Shown: positions 11,988 to 23,778 of the stretch, one piece after another | How positions within the stretch are numbered: the stretch's first letter is position 1 | How the letters are laid out: each line of letters begins with the position of its first letter | Source of the DNA: Sporothrix humicola | Taxonomy: Eukaryota; Ascomycota; Sordariomycetes; Ophiostomatales; Ophiostomataceae | Reading direction: 5' to 3' | DNA length: 64,000 nt | Assembly (NCBI GenBank): GCA_021396245.1 | Contig: WNYE01000007.1 | Location: forward strand, 434,001 to 498,000 | Notes under the pieces: generated by a model | What the model was told of the DNA's origin: nothing | The model's input: only the letters and a program-made list of their open reading frames with translations | Database searches by the model: none | Position numbers and translations under genes: made by a program

Positions 11988-12824
11988 TCCCTTGCATGCG
12001 GTGAGACATGCAGGCTTCCAGAAGACGTCCATGATTGCATGCGTGTGCGACTGCATTAAGCACGACTTCTCACCGTTCTTTTGTCCAAGCAGATGTTGAT
12101 TGATGGTGCTCATGAGAAAAGCGACAATACTCCGTACCAACGTACACCAAAGAAGCACGGACAGCACTTTCCACAATCCTTCTTCGCGTCCAATTACTGC
12201 AAAAGTTACTCCGTCTTTACTCCGTTTTTCTGTCCTGGTACGTCGTAGGGCTGTACTGAATAATATGAATGCTGTAACTTTTTTATGCTGCTTTCTGGCC
12301 GGGCTCATGATCCTTTCTCCTCTGAAAACTGAAAGTTACAGGGGACCACCGTCTTATGATGTCGTATGCCCAGGTGCACAGGGCCCCGGGCTTATTGCAC
12401 ATTCCACTTCGGCGTCCACTTTGGCGACAAAGGGGCCATTGGAAGTGGAGGGAGAAGAGGAATCAAGAAAGAATCAAAGAGTCTGGACTCAGCAAACGGA
12501 AGACTATTGCCGCATCCGATCCGAGCGGTACACTGAGGCGTGTCCACCGTTTTGTCTTTGGATGGGAAGAAGGTAAGAAAATAAGATGCGAGAGAGAGAT
12601 GAATCAAGCCGCAAAGCAGTCAGAAGAAACGAGATAAAAAAGGTGACCACAAAACGTCGAGAACCTTTTCCCTCCCCCCCCCCCTTCGCTTGATCTCCCT
12701 GCCCCTGACGTCCCTTGACCACCCACCACAGTTGGTTAGGGTCACTTTGTGCGCTCCAGGTGCGTGGATTCGGAGTCGCTAAATATGACAGGTCTGCTTT
12801 TCTGACCAACACTGCTTGCCCTCG

Positions 12825-12998
12825 ATGAAAATCCAGTGCAAATTCGCCTACATTTTCACAGTGTCGTCTCTTTTTTCCACTTGCATTCCCGCCGGCCTGG
12901 CTTGCCGTGGACAGGAGCAGCCAAACCTCGCCAAATCAACCATAAAAAGGCAAGACGCCAGACCAGGGCTAAAACCAAACGATCCCAAGAGAGCATAG
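12825..12998 (+). CDS. Doubtful 57-residue frame with a signal-peptide-like start
   Basis: From the ATG at 12825 the frame begins MKIQCKFAYIFTVSSLF and continues through a short hydrophobic stretch to an AGLA-C junction that resembles a signal peptidase site. The remaining 30 or so residues are polar and contain a KR pair. That layout is what a small secreted protein would look like, but such a short frame arises easily by chance. I recognise no family and see no codon bias. It sits inside the gene-poor interval. Confidence 0.12.
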   Translation: MKIQCKFAYIFTVSSLFSTCIPAGLACRGQEQPNLAKSTIKRQDARPGLKPNDPKRA

Positions 12999-15491
12999 CA
13001 TGAATTTGGGAGTGTGAGAAAGGAGAAAGATGGCTGCCTCTGAAAATTAAAAAGATGTAAAATAAAATGCAAATCCGACGACTCGTCTCAGGCGAGAATA
13101 ATTTACTGGGAAAGAGACGGAGATGAAATGCTTTTGGAGCATGAAAACGGGCATGAGAGGGAAGAGCAGTATGGCAATACCATTGACATCAAATTTGACC
13201 GCATTGCGTCACCTTCTGGAACGGCAATATCAACTTTGCAACTTCGCCGACATACTTCGGATACCCTGTCATATTGGCGACGCCGTCTTGGAGCACGGAT
13301 ACTATTCATGTCCTGTTTCGATACACTTTGGCCTATGTCGTTCTTATTTCCTGTGATTTCCTCTACTTTTTGTCATGACGGCCTTCCGGAGATAAAGATC
13401 ACCACAATCTGAGCAAAAGAATTTGATGCCAGTGATGCCCAATATGGGGTCAGTGCTCGCCTTGTTGGAGATTGTGAAATGGTTTTGTCCAAGATCATCT
13501 GTCCCATCTAAGACGATGGTGAGTACGATACAATACTTATACGTGCGGAGTCCATGGAATAATATTTCCATTGAAGCCCGATCTTTAAAGCGGCAAATAC
13601 ACGTACTCGTACGTCGTATAAAAATCATATCAAAGAAGGAAAGGAAGAACAAAAACGAAAACACGTGTGATGGCGGGTGATTGCCACCCGATGAAAACAT
13701 GGCGCAGGACTTATCTCTGCCCTTGTACCCTGACAGAAAATCTGGAGCCGGCATGGCCGTTGCCTTCTTGGTGTGTTCTTGCTGCCTTCCATGCTTCTTT
13801 TCTTGTTATGTTTTCCTCGTGTTTTTTTTTCGTGCCAAGATGTTGGCTGTGTTATCTGCCCAACCGTTGCTAAAAGCGTACATCTTGTTGGGCTGGGAGG
13901 ACGTGCACAAGAGAGAGAAGAAAAAAGAAAGAAAGAAAGACATCACAGATGTATCATGGAGCAGAGGCACCAGAAGGAAGTGGTTGTACTCTGTACCCTT
14001 GTAGGACGATCCTAGAGAAGAAAAATGGAAGAAACTGCTCAGAGAGTGTAAGTACTTGATACACGCTGCCTAAAATCATCTGTACCCTTGTCCTCCACAA
14101 GCTTGAGACTGGACCACTGGTCGTACCTGACAAGGAGCGTAATAAGATAGGTCGTTGGTCTCGCCGCTCACCGAGGGGCAAAGAGGAGGAAAAAGAGGAA
14201 CAAAAGGGAAAGGTAAGAGGCAGAGAGGTGAGTGGCAGGCCAGTTATCGACAGCCATTGGACGGCATCTCTCGGTCTGAAGGACAAGGATTCAGAAACAA
14301 GGAGGGGGCGTGTGCGGAAGAAAGAAGAAGGAGAGAAAAAGAAGAGCCGCAGCCTAACGGCCAAACTGTTTGTCTGATGTCTGTCGGCCTGACGTTTGGC
14401 GTCTGTTGTGGCGAGGTGAAGACGTGGAAGATTGACCGTTGGATCTACATGTGGTCTTCGAACGGTGGCTCGTGACGGTTGTGATGGAAGTGAAAGTACT
14501 CCGTAAGATACACACGAACAGTACGAGACCATTTTGTTAGAGTATCCATTCGGTATCTCGGCATCGTTTTGGTATTGACAAGCTTGTTTGGGATTCTGGT
14601 GACGTTGGAGATGATATCTGACTACTTTTCACGATTTCGGCATCCATGACTCCCGTCACCAAGGTTTTGGGACAGAAAAGGCCCTGGAAGTATCAATGGA
14701 TATGGAGAAGGATCCTGGGAACCGTTGAGATCAAAATAAAAATACCTGGAGATCTGGGGTTTACCTGTAGCGAGAAAAGAAAACGGCCTCATCGTCTCCT
14801 GCTTCCGTCTCATAAAATCAGCCTTGACGACCGTTTCAACAGTTCATCCGGAGGTCTCACAACATCGTCTCACAGAAGCAAAAGAAAAGAAGAGAAAAAA
14901 AAGATATTCTATGAAGGGCCGAAAACGTCCTTACATTTCACCAGGGCCTACGACAAGTTTGCGCCTAAAAACCAAGCCAAGCTAGGTCCAAAACCAGGCC
15001 AGGCAAGGCGGTGCAGGAGCTCAAGCCTGTAAGAATGCAAAAATAAACCAGGAAAGGCAAAGACCGGACAAGGAGAAGACCTAGTAGCGCCGCTCATCCC
15101 GTGAGATTATTCTTTGGAGGATTCAATGATTTGAGTTTACTAGAAATAAAAGGCAGATTGGAGATTGGCGAGGACCAGGAACCGAGAAGCGAAAGCAGAC
15201 AGGGGACGTCGAATTCCGATCTTGTGGTTGATATTTTTGAAGAATTTTGTTCTTGTTTTGGCTGCCTCTCAACGGCAACATATTATTGGCTGCCCCGACC
15301 GTTGGCGTGCGTCAAAAAGCAGATGCAGACATGTAGGTTCCTTACAACGACAGCTGAAAAGTGCGGGACGCTTTTGCATCTTGTGCGTCTAGTTTTGCAT
15401 CGCCATGCCGGCACTCTGGAAGCGAGAAAACAGCAGGGCGAGTAATACTGTGTCTGAGGACTCAACATCGGAGAGAGGGTGCAGTTTTAGC

Positions 15492-15527
15492 GGCAAGAGC
15501 GGCAGTAGCGGCAGTAGCGGCAATGGC
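15492..15527. repeat. 9-bp tandem repeat (GGCAGTAGC)
   Basis: Four consecutive units: GGCAAGAGC, GGCAGTAGC, GGCAGTAGC, GGCAATGGC. Non-coding context. Confidence 0.85.
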
Positions 15528-17498
15528 CAGGCAAGGCGAATCAGAGTCTTGATCGAGGCGTCTCCGCCGCCCTTGTCAAAATAGTTCTTTCTTTGAAAGG
15601 GAAAGAAGTGACCCGCTCACTAAAAAGACGGTCAAGGACGGAGACGGCGCGGGCCAGGCCACCGACGTTAGATGTGCAAAGAGTGCGCGTAAGATGGTAA
15701 GATTGTGGTGGTTCTGCACTTTTGTATTTCTCCTGAGTCCTGGCAGCCGAAACACGCCAGTGTCGAAGAACGAAACAGGGCGAATATAGAGGACAATCAG
15801 GGCGATCGAAGCGTTTGTACTCCATACGCTTGGCGTTCCTTCGACGAAGATGTAATCGAGTTTGTAAGATACTTGTAAGGCAGGAGTTCTTTTTCATGAA
15901 TTTGTATGACGAACCTTGAGTCTGTTGGCAAAACGAGGCAACGAATCGCATTGGGAGGCCTGTCGGTGGTCAAGCTAGATCTTGATGCAACCAGCAATCC
16001 CTCAGATGTACAATGCCTATTCCGTAGCATTTCGCAGCATTGGCACAGAATTTCCACTCTCCATTGGACTATTGGACGTCATGGCCTCTCTTTCATTGCT
16101 TCAAATACGAACCGTGCACTTGTATTTTTGGTCGCGGGAAATGGCCACAAAGTTAGCCAAGGGAAGTCGAGAAGAAGAGAGGGAGAGGGAAAATAATGAG
16201 AAGAGGAGACAAGAGACAATGGACAAAAAATCTCGAAATGCAAAAACAAGGGTAGACGCAAATATGAGGATGGCTTTGTGTGCCGAACACAGGAAAAAGA
16301 AAAGTCCAATTTCACAGCATGCAGTTTTCTGATGTCCTGTCAAAAATGACAGCTTGTTGACGGTCGTTTCTGACTGGATTTCAACTTTGCCGTTGGCGAC
16401 GAAAGAGGAGAAAAGCGAGCCCGGAAGCTTACGGAAGACAGTTATAGTTGAAAATAGTGAAAAGTAGTGAGAAATAGAACCTCCAAAAAGGCATGAAAAT
16501 ACCACAGACTATCACAAAACACAATGAAAAGTGACGAGTCATGAAGCTTGGCCACTCTCATTGTGTTAGCTTCACTTCATCACCACAAGTCACCACAATT
16601 GATGTGTTGATGTGCTCGGCAGGGGTAGGCCCTGTTGTTCCCTGTCCTTGCATGTAGAAAAAGTCACGATTGCCTCCATCCACGATGGCACACAATGGCC
16701 GAGTCCTGCAAGTTTCAGCTGGTGATCTCTTCTTTGGAGGTAGCCCTCTTCCACGCTTTAAGCTTTTCCCGCTTCCCTCCGACTCGTTTCCCAGTCTTTT
16801 GCCCTCTCTTCCTTGCCCATTGTTCTCTTGTTCCTCCTTTTTCCTCTTCCTGCCCGCCTCGTCCGGCCCAGTCACAGTCGGAATCGATGTTGCCGCCCGT
16901 CTAGGCCTCCCTCCTCCGCCTTAGGGTTTCTTTCTCAAAGATTTTAGTAGGTCCGCTTCGCTCACAGCCGCTCCAACCTGCTAAAGTAGCTGCAGGAACA
17001 GGGTTCATCGGTCTCGGGGAATCTGGTCTAAAGCCTCGGTTGCGATTCGTGCAGACAAAACAAGACTATTTTCTATGGAGTAAATGTCGACGTCAAACGG
17101 CGACGCACGACTGGCTGCTCGTTTGTTATTCGATGCAGGGAGATTCGATTTCATGCGATTTGATAGATTCGACTCGATTCGACACGATTTGATGCGATGA
17201 ACGCGATGCGTGCCGCGGCGTGGCAATCATGTGGATGGCTGGCATCTGTCCAATCTCGGTCTGTCCAGTCTGTCGGATCCACGATTATTGTTGCAGGTGG
17301 CCCTGCCCAGCTGTAGATTGACGGATCCGCAGACTCGACGGGCCCATTGACGTACTTTGCTTGCACTGGCAGTCTGGCGTTGACGTACGAGGTAGACGTA
17401 TCAAACGTGTTCAAGTGTTAAACATGACGATGTTGGTGTATGAAAACGTCGTCTCTCTTTTTTATTTCTCCTTTTCTCCTTTATTCCTGTCAGCTTTG

Positions 17499-17527
17499 AC
17501 AGGCGGATATCCCTGTGGATATCGCCG
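17499..17527. repeat. Short inverted repeat around GATATCC
   Basis: GATATCC and GGATATC are separated by the tetranucleotide CTGT. The arms can extend by three G-C pairs if one base is bulged. This is a potential hairpin in non-coding DNA with no known role. Confidence 0.5.
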
Positions 17528-18384
17528 CTGTGGCAAATACATCTCCGAGTCTACGTTTACAGCCAATTACGAGCTCAAGACAGCCAATGTCGGCCTTTTT
17601 CATCCAATATGCCGAGCATCTAGAAGTCTAGGTGAAATTGAGAACAAAGAAAACAAACATGAAAAAGGGGGAGGGTACATGAAAATTCAAGGTGAAGGAG
17701 GACTGGAGAAGCTGAAAACCAAGATATCAATTGCATCGTCTCCTTTTCAACAACCAACCGATCTTGAAAACGGTGACCCGAAACATTGCAACTTCTTTTT
17801 TGCCTTCTTTGTTCGTTCTTCGTCACCGTCTTTGATATTGTCTTTTCACATGTTTTCTCGCGATCACGATAGCCTCACGCCCTTCTTGGTTGTTGACAAA
17901 AACGACGACGTGCCCGTACGAGATGCCGCTTCCATGATGCTCATTGTTTCGAGCAACACTTTGACATGGATCTTTGCGGCATATTTCCGCTCGTTTGTAT
18001 TACCATACTTTGTAAGAAGGATGGACGAACTGAACACTCCATGTCCGCATTTGCGATGCCAAGTATCATTGTCAACACAGTGGCTGCCAAAGTACTTTGC
18101 GGGGGCTGACGGAAGAGCCGCCTCACCGGTGCAACACGCGAGAGAACCACGCTCCACGCTCTGTGCCGCTTCTCGCCTCCCAAAAATACAAACCAAAAAA
18201 GGAAAGAAAAAAAGAAAGGAAAGCCACGGAGCTGAAAGCCACAAACATGCCTTCTCCGCTGGGCAGACACATCCGCCGTAAATGCACCGTATGGAAGAGG
18301 TAGGACTTGTCGAGTCTTCGTATTGTTTTCCGGCCACCCCTGTTCATTTCTGTTGACAAGCATCTCCGCAAAACTTGCCTGTTT

Positions 18385-18416
18385 TGTGTGTTCTGTGTGT
18401 TCTGTGTGCTCTGTGT
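18385..18416. repeat. 9-bp tandem repeat (TGTGTGTTC)
   Basis: Two perfect units, one unit with a single change (TGTGTGCTC) and a partial fourth. Non-coding context. Confidence 0.85.
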
Positions 18417-20392
18417 AACGAGACGATGACAGGATGACAGACAACAAATGAAGAAGATGATGGCTGTGGTTGGACCGAACGTGCAAATATTGTGGTTCAT
18501 GGATCCATGTGGCGTTTTCTTTCTTTTCTTTTTCTTTGCCATTTCCCCTCTTCTCGATATCACCAAAGAGTCTAAGTGGCCGAGCATGTGAAAGGTATCT
18601 TGATGTCGCGTTGATCCCATCCGACGCGTCGTGATGTTCTCTGGTTGTCTGGTTTGCTTTCTTCTTTTTTCTTTGAAAATCTACGTTACTCGACATCTAC
18701 CACGGTTCACATTTTCTATCTTGTCCGTCGACCGTTGCATCACGAAGCCTCTCGTTTGCATCATTATCTGGTTCGGTGATATTATTTACTTTGTCACCTG
18801 CCTCTCCTTTCCCTTTCTTTTTCATGCTTGCTCACCTCGTGTCCCCCACGCGACACTCATCTCTTCTGGCTGTCTAGACTGTCAACTCCGCCCGCCGTAT
18901 CAACCTAACGCCCTTTTTCTCAGCCCCAGGAAATAACATCCACGAACCAAGTGGTCGCAGTTGCAACCCATCCTGTGAGAGACTGAAAACGTTTGGGAAC
19001 TTCCCCTCGTTATGTGCAGCCTCGTCCTGTCTGTTTACTCACTAATCCCATATCCGGATATGCTCGGCACGACAAAACCCAACAGTGAGAGAAAACCCGA
19101 GAAAGTGACAGGATAATACGGAGTATTGGTGAGGGGTTTCGCGCAGTTGCGCAGAGCGCAGGTGAGGCAAGGTGAGCAATCTCCATGACTCGCGTAGTTT
19201 GCGTGCCTGAAGCTTTGACTCCTACGACATCTGCCTCCCTGTCATACATACACAGTTGGCATTAATACCCCGTAGCGAGCCAGGCTCTCAGACACCGAGG
19301 CGCACACCTTGACGCGCTATCTTTGTCTCCTTCTCCCCAAAACGGCGACATTATTTCCTGTCTAGGCAGCTGGGCCTCATGATTTGCCCAGATACGGCCC
19401 TGGACGGAGTTATGGAGTGCATATGGTGTGTTTTAACGGTTGCCAATGCTGGCAGGATGCTGGTCAAATGCTGGTACTCGTAATCCTTTGAGGAGAAGTA
19501 AGAAGCGAGAAGGACACAAAAAAGCCGGGAACGCCTCGAAAAGACGCCTGGGGCAGCCTGGGGGTGGGTGACCATGCATTTTCCGGGTGCTTGGGCGCTG
19601 GGTCGACAAGGGATGGAGGACACGGACGTTTTTTGACAGTCTTTCAAGTAAACAGGGCAAAGAGAGGCGAGAAGAGGCTCAGAGATGCAAGCAAAAAGCA
19701 GACTATTGTCTGACACCGTACCGGGGTGCAAAAGTCGGCTGACCAGTCGATGCCCAAGACGTGGATATTATTGAAACGAGAGAAGCCGAAGATAGCTTCA
19801 AAGAAGAGGCGAAGGCAAAGGTAAAGGTAAAGGAAACTGGGAGGGACACAAAACGTCCGTTCGCGGACCGTTAGAAATCCGGTGAAGTGAGAAAAAAGAG
19901 ACAAGGATAATCTTTCGACTCCAAAGCCCAACAACCCAAGGTCAGAGTCAAGGTCAAGGATGCCAGTGGCGACGCCCGTGCGAGACGAAACGGCTGAGAA
20001 ACGGCAAATGGCAAGCGAGAGAAGCCTTCCACAGAAGCCTGCCACTGACCATCTGGAATGGAAAGAGAGAAGACAAAAGGCCCGCCTGGACGTGGATCCA
20101 TGGTACGATGCTTTCCAAAGACCAGACAGATCGGCACGTTGTGCATTCGCCGTCGGCACCTGACACTGAACTGAGGACTGGAGATTGTTCAAAGATTGGG
20201 ATTGTGGGGAGACGGAGACGAGTTTGAATTAATCGGCGTGTTCTGGCATCTCATTCGTGTGAACCAATGCTCGGCAAGCCGTATGCCAATCGTATGCGGC
20301 ACGCTCCATGCCTTGCCCCATACTCTATCGTACACAGTATTGATATTCCACCGTCTTATGTTGGCGAATGGTAGTTTGGGCAGGTCTCTAGA

Positions 20393-20425
20393 CAAATGTA
20401 CCAAATGTACCAAATGTACCAAATG
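20393..20425. repeat. 9-bp tandem repeat (CAAATGTAC)
   Basis: Three perfect consecutive copies followed by CAAATG, about 340 bp downstream of the Rrn10-like gene's stop codon. Confidence 0.9.
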
Positions 20426-20762
20426 GCATCGTCTCCGTTTCACCCCTCCCTGGTCTCTCGTCTTTTAGACTGAGAGGCTCACCGTATCTTGACCTTGCCA
20501 CCGTCACCGAGAAGAGGAGACGAGATCGTCAAAGTCAACGCAAAGTATCTTTTTTTTGTAGGACTGAGCAAGACTGAGACCCTGTATAACAAGATGTTCA
20601 AGATTGGTAAGACCTGCAGTCCACACTGCCATGTCCTCCACACCGTCTCAGGGCTGAGCTTCAAGCACTGTCTCTCATCAATTGTGTTCCTAATCCTAAC
20701 GGAATGGCCGGTTGTATGTATTGTCTTCTCTGTGATATTCCGAGCCTTCCTATCTTGAGATC

Positions 20763-21570
20763 TCAATCATCATAGTCGTTGCGCTTCCGCTTCTTGCTCT
20801 TTTTCTTCTTATTCTTGCGTTTCTTTGCTTCCTGTTCGCCTTCTAGCTCGTCCGCGACAGCCTCGTCATCGGCATCAGCTTCATCTTCTCCTGCTGCTTC
20901 CGTCAAAACGAGCGCGCCATTGCGGCCTAGAACGGCCCGCCCGGCCTCTTCCAGCAGGATCCCAAACGCCAGCAGCGCCGTCTCGTCCATGCTGCGCTCG
21001 TCGATGAGTCGGCGGTTGGGCTTGTATTCCTTCTCTGGCTGTTGTATCTGTTGTCCTCGCTGTCGTCCTCGTGTCTCCCGTCGACCCTTTGGCTCTTGTC
21101 GTCGCTGGCGTTCGACCCGCTCGGGCAACGCCTCGTAGTATCGGCTTGCATAGTGGTGCACCGCCTTCACCAGCTCGCTCGACGGCAGCGTATCTTTGGG
21201 CAAGTCGGCATGCGCAAAGTACGTGTCGGTCTCTTCGTATCGTGGCGGCGCGCCTGCACTGCGGAACAATGCTTCCTCGGGCGCGAGGCGTGTATTGCGG
21301 GATTTGACCGGCTGGCCGGGCCACTTGGGTCTCGACTCACGAACTCTCGTGCGGCCTGAAATTGTTAGTCGATGTAGACATCTTCAAATGTGTTACTGCC
21401 GTCAACTCACCTCCCACAGCGTCAAAAACGCCTTTCCGTCGGTGGCTGAATCGGCGGCCAGTTCGCGTACGGCCCTCTCCGCCGCTTTCGGTTGGCGCAT
21501 CGCTCTGGACGCTGCGAGCGCGGGCTGGTGCCGCATCGGAGGCATCGTGCATCTCGACGTCTTTAGCCAT
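20763..21570 (-). CDS. RRN10: RNA polymerase I upstream activation factor subunit, Rrn10-like
   Basis: Two exons: 21570-21411 and 21355-20763, intron 21410-21356 (55 bp, GTGAGT donor, GACTAAC branch, CAG acceptor), giving 250 residues. The ATG at 21570 lies in a good context (CAACATGGC). The middle carries ELVKAVHHYASRYY and then DETALLAFGILLEE, which resembles from memory the VHYYA and DETxLxxLGxLxE helices of yeast Rrn10, a UAF subunit that activates rDNA transcription in the nucleolus. The C-terminus has an acidic stretch followed by a Lys/Arg tail that could act as a nucleolar signal. It is longer than yeast Rrn10 (about 145 residues) because of the two ends. It diverges from the CSA-type gene over 475 bp. 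The family call rests on short motifs only. Confidence 0.65.
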
Positions 21571-22045
21571 GTTGGAAGTCGGCGTTGTGAAAGGCAAATA
21601 TGGGTATGTAGGTGTAGATCGGATGCCGTAAATCAGTCAATTCTATCCCGGGCGCAGCGTGTCGGCAAAGGGTCGTGGCGGGCGGTAGAGAAGAGGCATT
21701 GCGTGCTCCAGACCCGTCCGACGAGTGTTGAAGTTGGTCGCAGGAATCGACCGTAGTGAGGGTCGTTGGAATAAGAAGAAAATTCGTAAATCTGTTTACG
21801 AGATGTAAGGAAGGTAGTGTGCCGTTCGCGACTTCCTTAAAACTAGATTTGCTTGTGAAATAAAAGTGGGCCTTTCGTCCACACATTTAATGGTGCCCAC
21901 CTCGCGTGTCCACCACGCTGAACGCCCACTGCAGCCTTGTCGTCGCGACAGCCTTGACCTTTCTGCACATCTACTCCGTACAACAACCTCAATCGACGGC
22001 AACACTCGTCGCCACCACAACATACCGACGCGCACACACTCATGC
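21571..22045. promoter_or_regulatory. Divergent promoter between Rrn10-like and CSA-type genes
   Basis: 475 bp separate the two start codons. It contains a perfect TACTCCGTA at 21972, 66 bp before the CSA-type ATG. No other element is clear. Confidence 0.5.
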
Positions 22046-23778
22046 ATGAATGAACTCCTGAATGAGCGGGCGGCTGGCCGCCTCGGCCAGCACACCTTTG
22101 CGCGGCGCGTCTGCACCGACCTTTTGCACGCGTTCCGGCCAGCGCCGCGACTCTGTTTCAACGGCGGCGAGCTGGGCACCAACATTGACGTCAACGAGAG
22201 CGGGAGCAGCCAGGGAAGTCAAGCACGCGGCAGAAATGGCCGCGACATCTGGGCGCACCAGGCAGGCGTCAATGCCCTCGCCCTCGAGCGATTTGACGGG
22301 AGGATGTAAGTCACTTGTACTCCATTTCTATTTGTTCAATGCCCTAACAGTGCAGAATGATCTCCGGAGGCTCTGATGCTACGATCCGGATCTGGGACCT
22401 CGAGCAGGCCAACCTTGCCGACCCGAGCAGCCACACATTCCGCCCCGTGGCCGAGATTGCACGCGCTGGCGCTGTTGGTGGCGCAAACACTCGCGGTCCT
22501 TTCCGGTCGCAACAGCAGCAACAGCAGGCCACGCATATTCAGAGCAGCCATACCCCCGCCCGCAAGAGCCAGGGCCACCGCTTCGGCGTCACCCATCTTT
22601 CATTCTATCCATTTGACAATGCTGCATTCTTGTCATCGTCTTTTGATCAGACGCTTAAACTCTGGGCAACAGACAGCGCGCGTCTCTCAGGCTCGTTTGA
22701 CCTCGGATCCAAGGTCTACAGCCATGCAATCTCACCTATAGCTGATCACCTACTTGTAGCCTGTGCCACACAGCACCCAGCCGTGCGTCTTGTTGATTTA
22801 CGGTCAGGCGCGGCCGTGCAATCTCTCGTTGCTGCCGGCCAAACTGCAGGCGCTGTTTTATCTGTTGCTTGGTCGCCGCAGCACGAACACATTCTGGCCA
22901 GCGGCGCCATCGACGGCACTGTCCGCATCTGGGACGTGCGGCGAGCGAGTGGCATGATGGCCCTGCTGGACCAGGAAGATTCACTCGGCCAAGCTGGCCC
23001 TGCTGCTTCGGCTGCCCGTCCAGCGCGCGTTTCAGCAAAGGCCCATGCTGGACCGGTCAATGGCCTCACCTGGACCGACGATGGTGCTTACTTGGTATCT
23101 GCTGGTCATGATCGCCGAATTCGCGTTTGGGACATGACCACGGGCGCCAATACGCTCGTTAGTTTCGGCCCATCAGTGCGCAACAGCGGCCTCAGCAGTG
23201 TTCCTATGGTCGTGACCCCAACAGGGCTCACTGCGCCGAAACAAGAGCTGCTGGTCTGGCCCAACGAGTCCGAGATTCTCGTGTTCCGCCTGCACGATGG
23301 CAGCATCGTCACGCGTCTACGAGGCATGGGCGCCACACAGGCTGCTGTTCGTCTTCCTGAAGCGGCACCGTCGCGTCCTCCTCCTTCACCTACGTCTTCA
23401 CAGTCTGCATCCATTTCTTCTCGACCACGGCCGCCCGTTGCACCTCCGCCTGCCGACCGGGCCTCGGCCCGCCGAAACCGTGTCACTTCACTAGTCTGGC
23501 GCGGCGCTGGTGGCCAGGGCAGCGAGACGGGTGGCATAGCCATGGGCGGCAATGATGCTGCTGGTGGGATATACAGTGGCCATCTAGACGGCCAGATCAG
23601 GGCATGGGTCCCCTCGCTGCCTGGAAGCGCCAACACCAACATCAACAACGAGGAAGAAGAATTTGTCGAGGACGACGCCGATTCTACACCACAGGAAGTT
23701 GAGGAACGTGAGCGCAAGCGCCGTGCTCTGGACAATGCGTTCCGCAGCCTTATGGGCACTCAAATCACCTTTAACTAG
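22046..23778 (+). CDS. RAD28: WD40 protein of the CSA/ERCC8/Rad28 family (transcription-coupled repair)
   Basis: Exons 22046-22305 and 22356-23778, intron of 50 bp (GTAAGT, branch CTAAC, second CAG used because the first gives a stop), 560 residues. The N-terminus (MNELLNERAAGR) and the first repeat (WAHQAGVNALALERFDGR then ISGGSDATIRIWDLE) match the layout of CSA, which starts with a short helix and then a beta-propeller. Further repeats are visible: HRFGVTHLSFYPFD with SFDQTLKLW, VAWSPQHEHILASGAIDGTVRIWDVR, and HAGPVNGLTWTDDGAYLVSAGHDRRIRVWDM. In the family this is the substrate receptor of a DDB1-CUL4 ubiquitin ligase for stalled RNA polymerase II. Low-complexity inserts (a polyglutamine run near residue 137, a Ser/Pro-rich stretch near residues 415-445) and an acidic tail are fungal additions. 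Other WD40 families are less likely. Confidence 0.82.

Larger units (their letters stand above)
5435..20762. other. 15.3 kb gene-poor interval
   Basis: No frame in this interval shows a recognisable domain, the G/C-rich third codon positions of the neighbouring genes, or exons linked by convincing splice sites. The longest frame (17361-18281) starts at TTG and reads as random sequence. Contents seen: the purine-rich strand bias from 5.4 to about 7 kb, a (TA)8 microsatellite, four 9-bp-period tandem repeats, five perfect copies of TACGGAGTA or its complement, and a short inverted repeat near 17.5 kb. I saw no transposase or reverse transcriptase frame, no terminal repeats and no tRNA or 5S gene. 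It may be regulatory DNA for the flanking regulator, decayed sequence, or contain non-coding transcripts. Confidence 0.6.

Noticed and set aside
17361..18281. 306-residue plus-strand frame in the gene desert
   Set aside because: It begins at TTG, has no codon bias, no domain, and an overlapping minus-strand frame of similar quality. Treated as chance.
19561..19590. GGGTGGGTGACC string resembling the internal control region of 5S rRNA
   Set aside because: Flanking sequence does not resemble 5S rRNA and no 120-nt fold is apparent.
5435..20762. RIP-mutated transposon relic as an explanation for the gene desert
   Set aside because: The interval is not extremely AT-rich, and no frame resembling transposase or reverse transcriptase remnants was visible.
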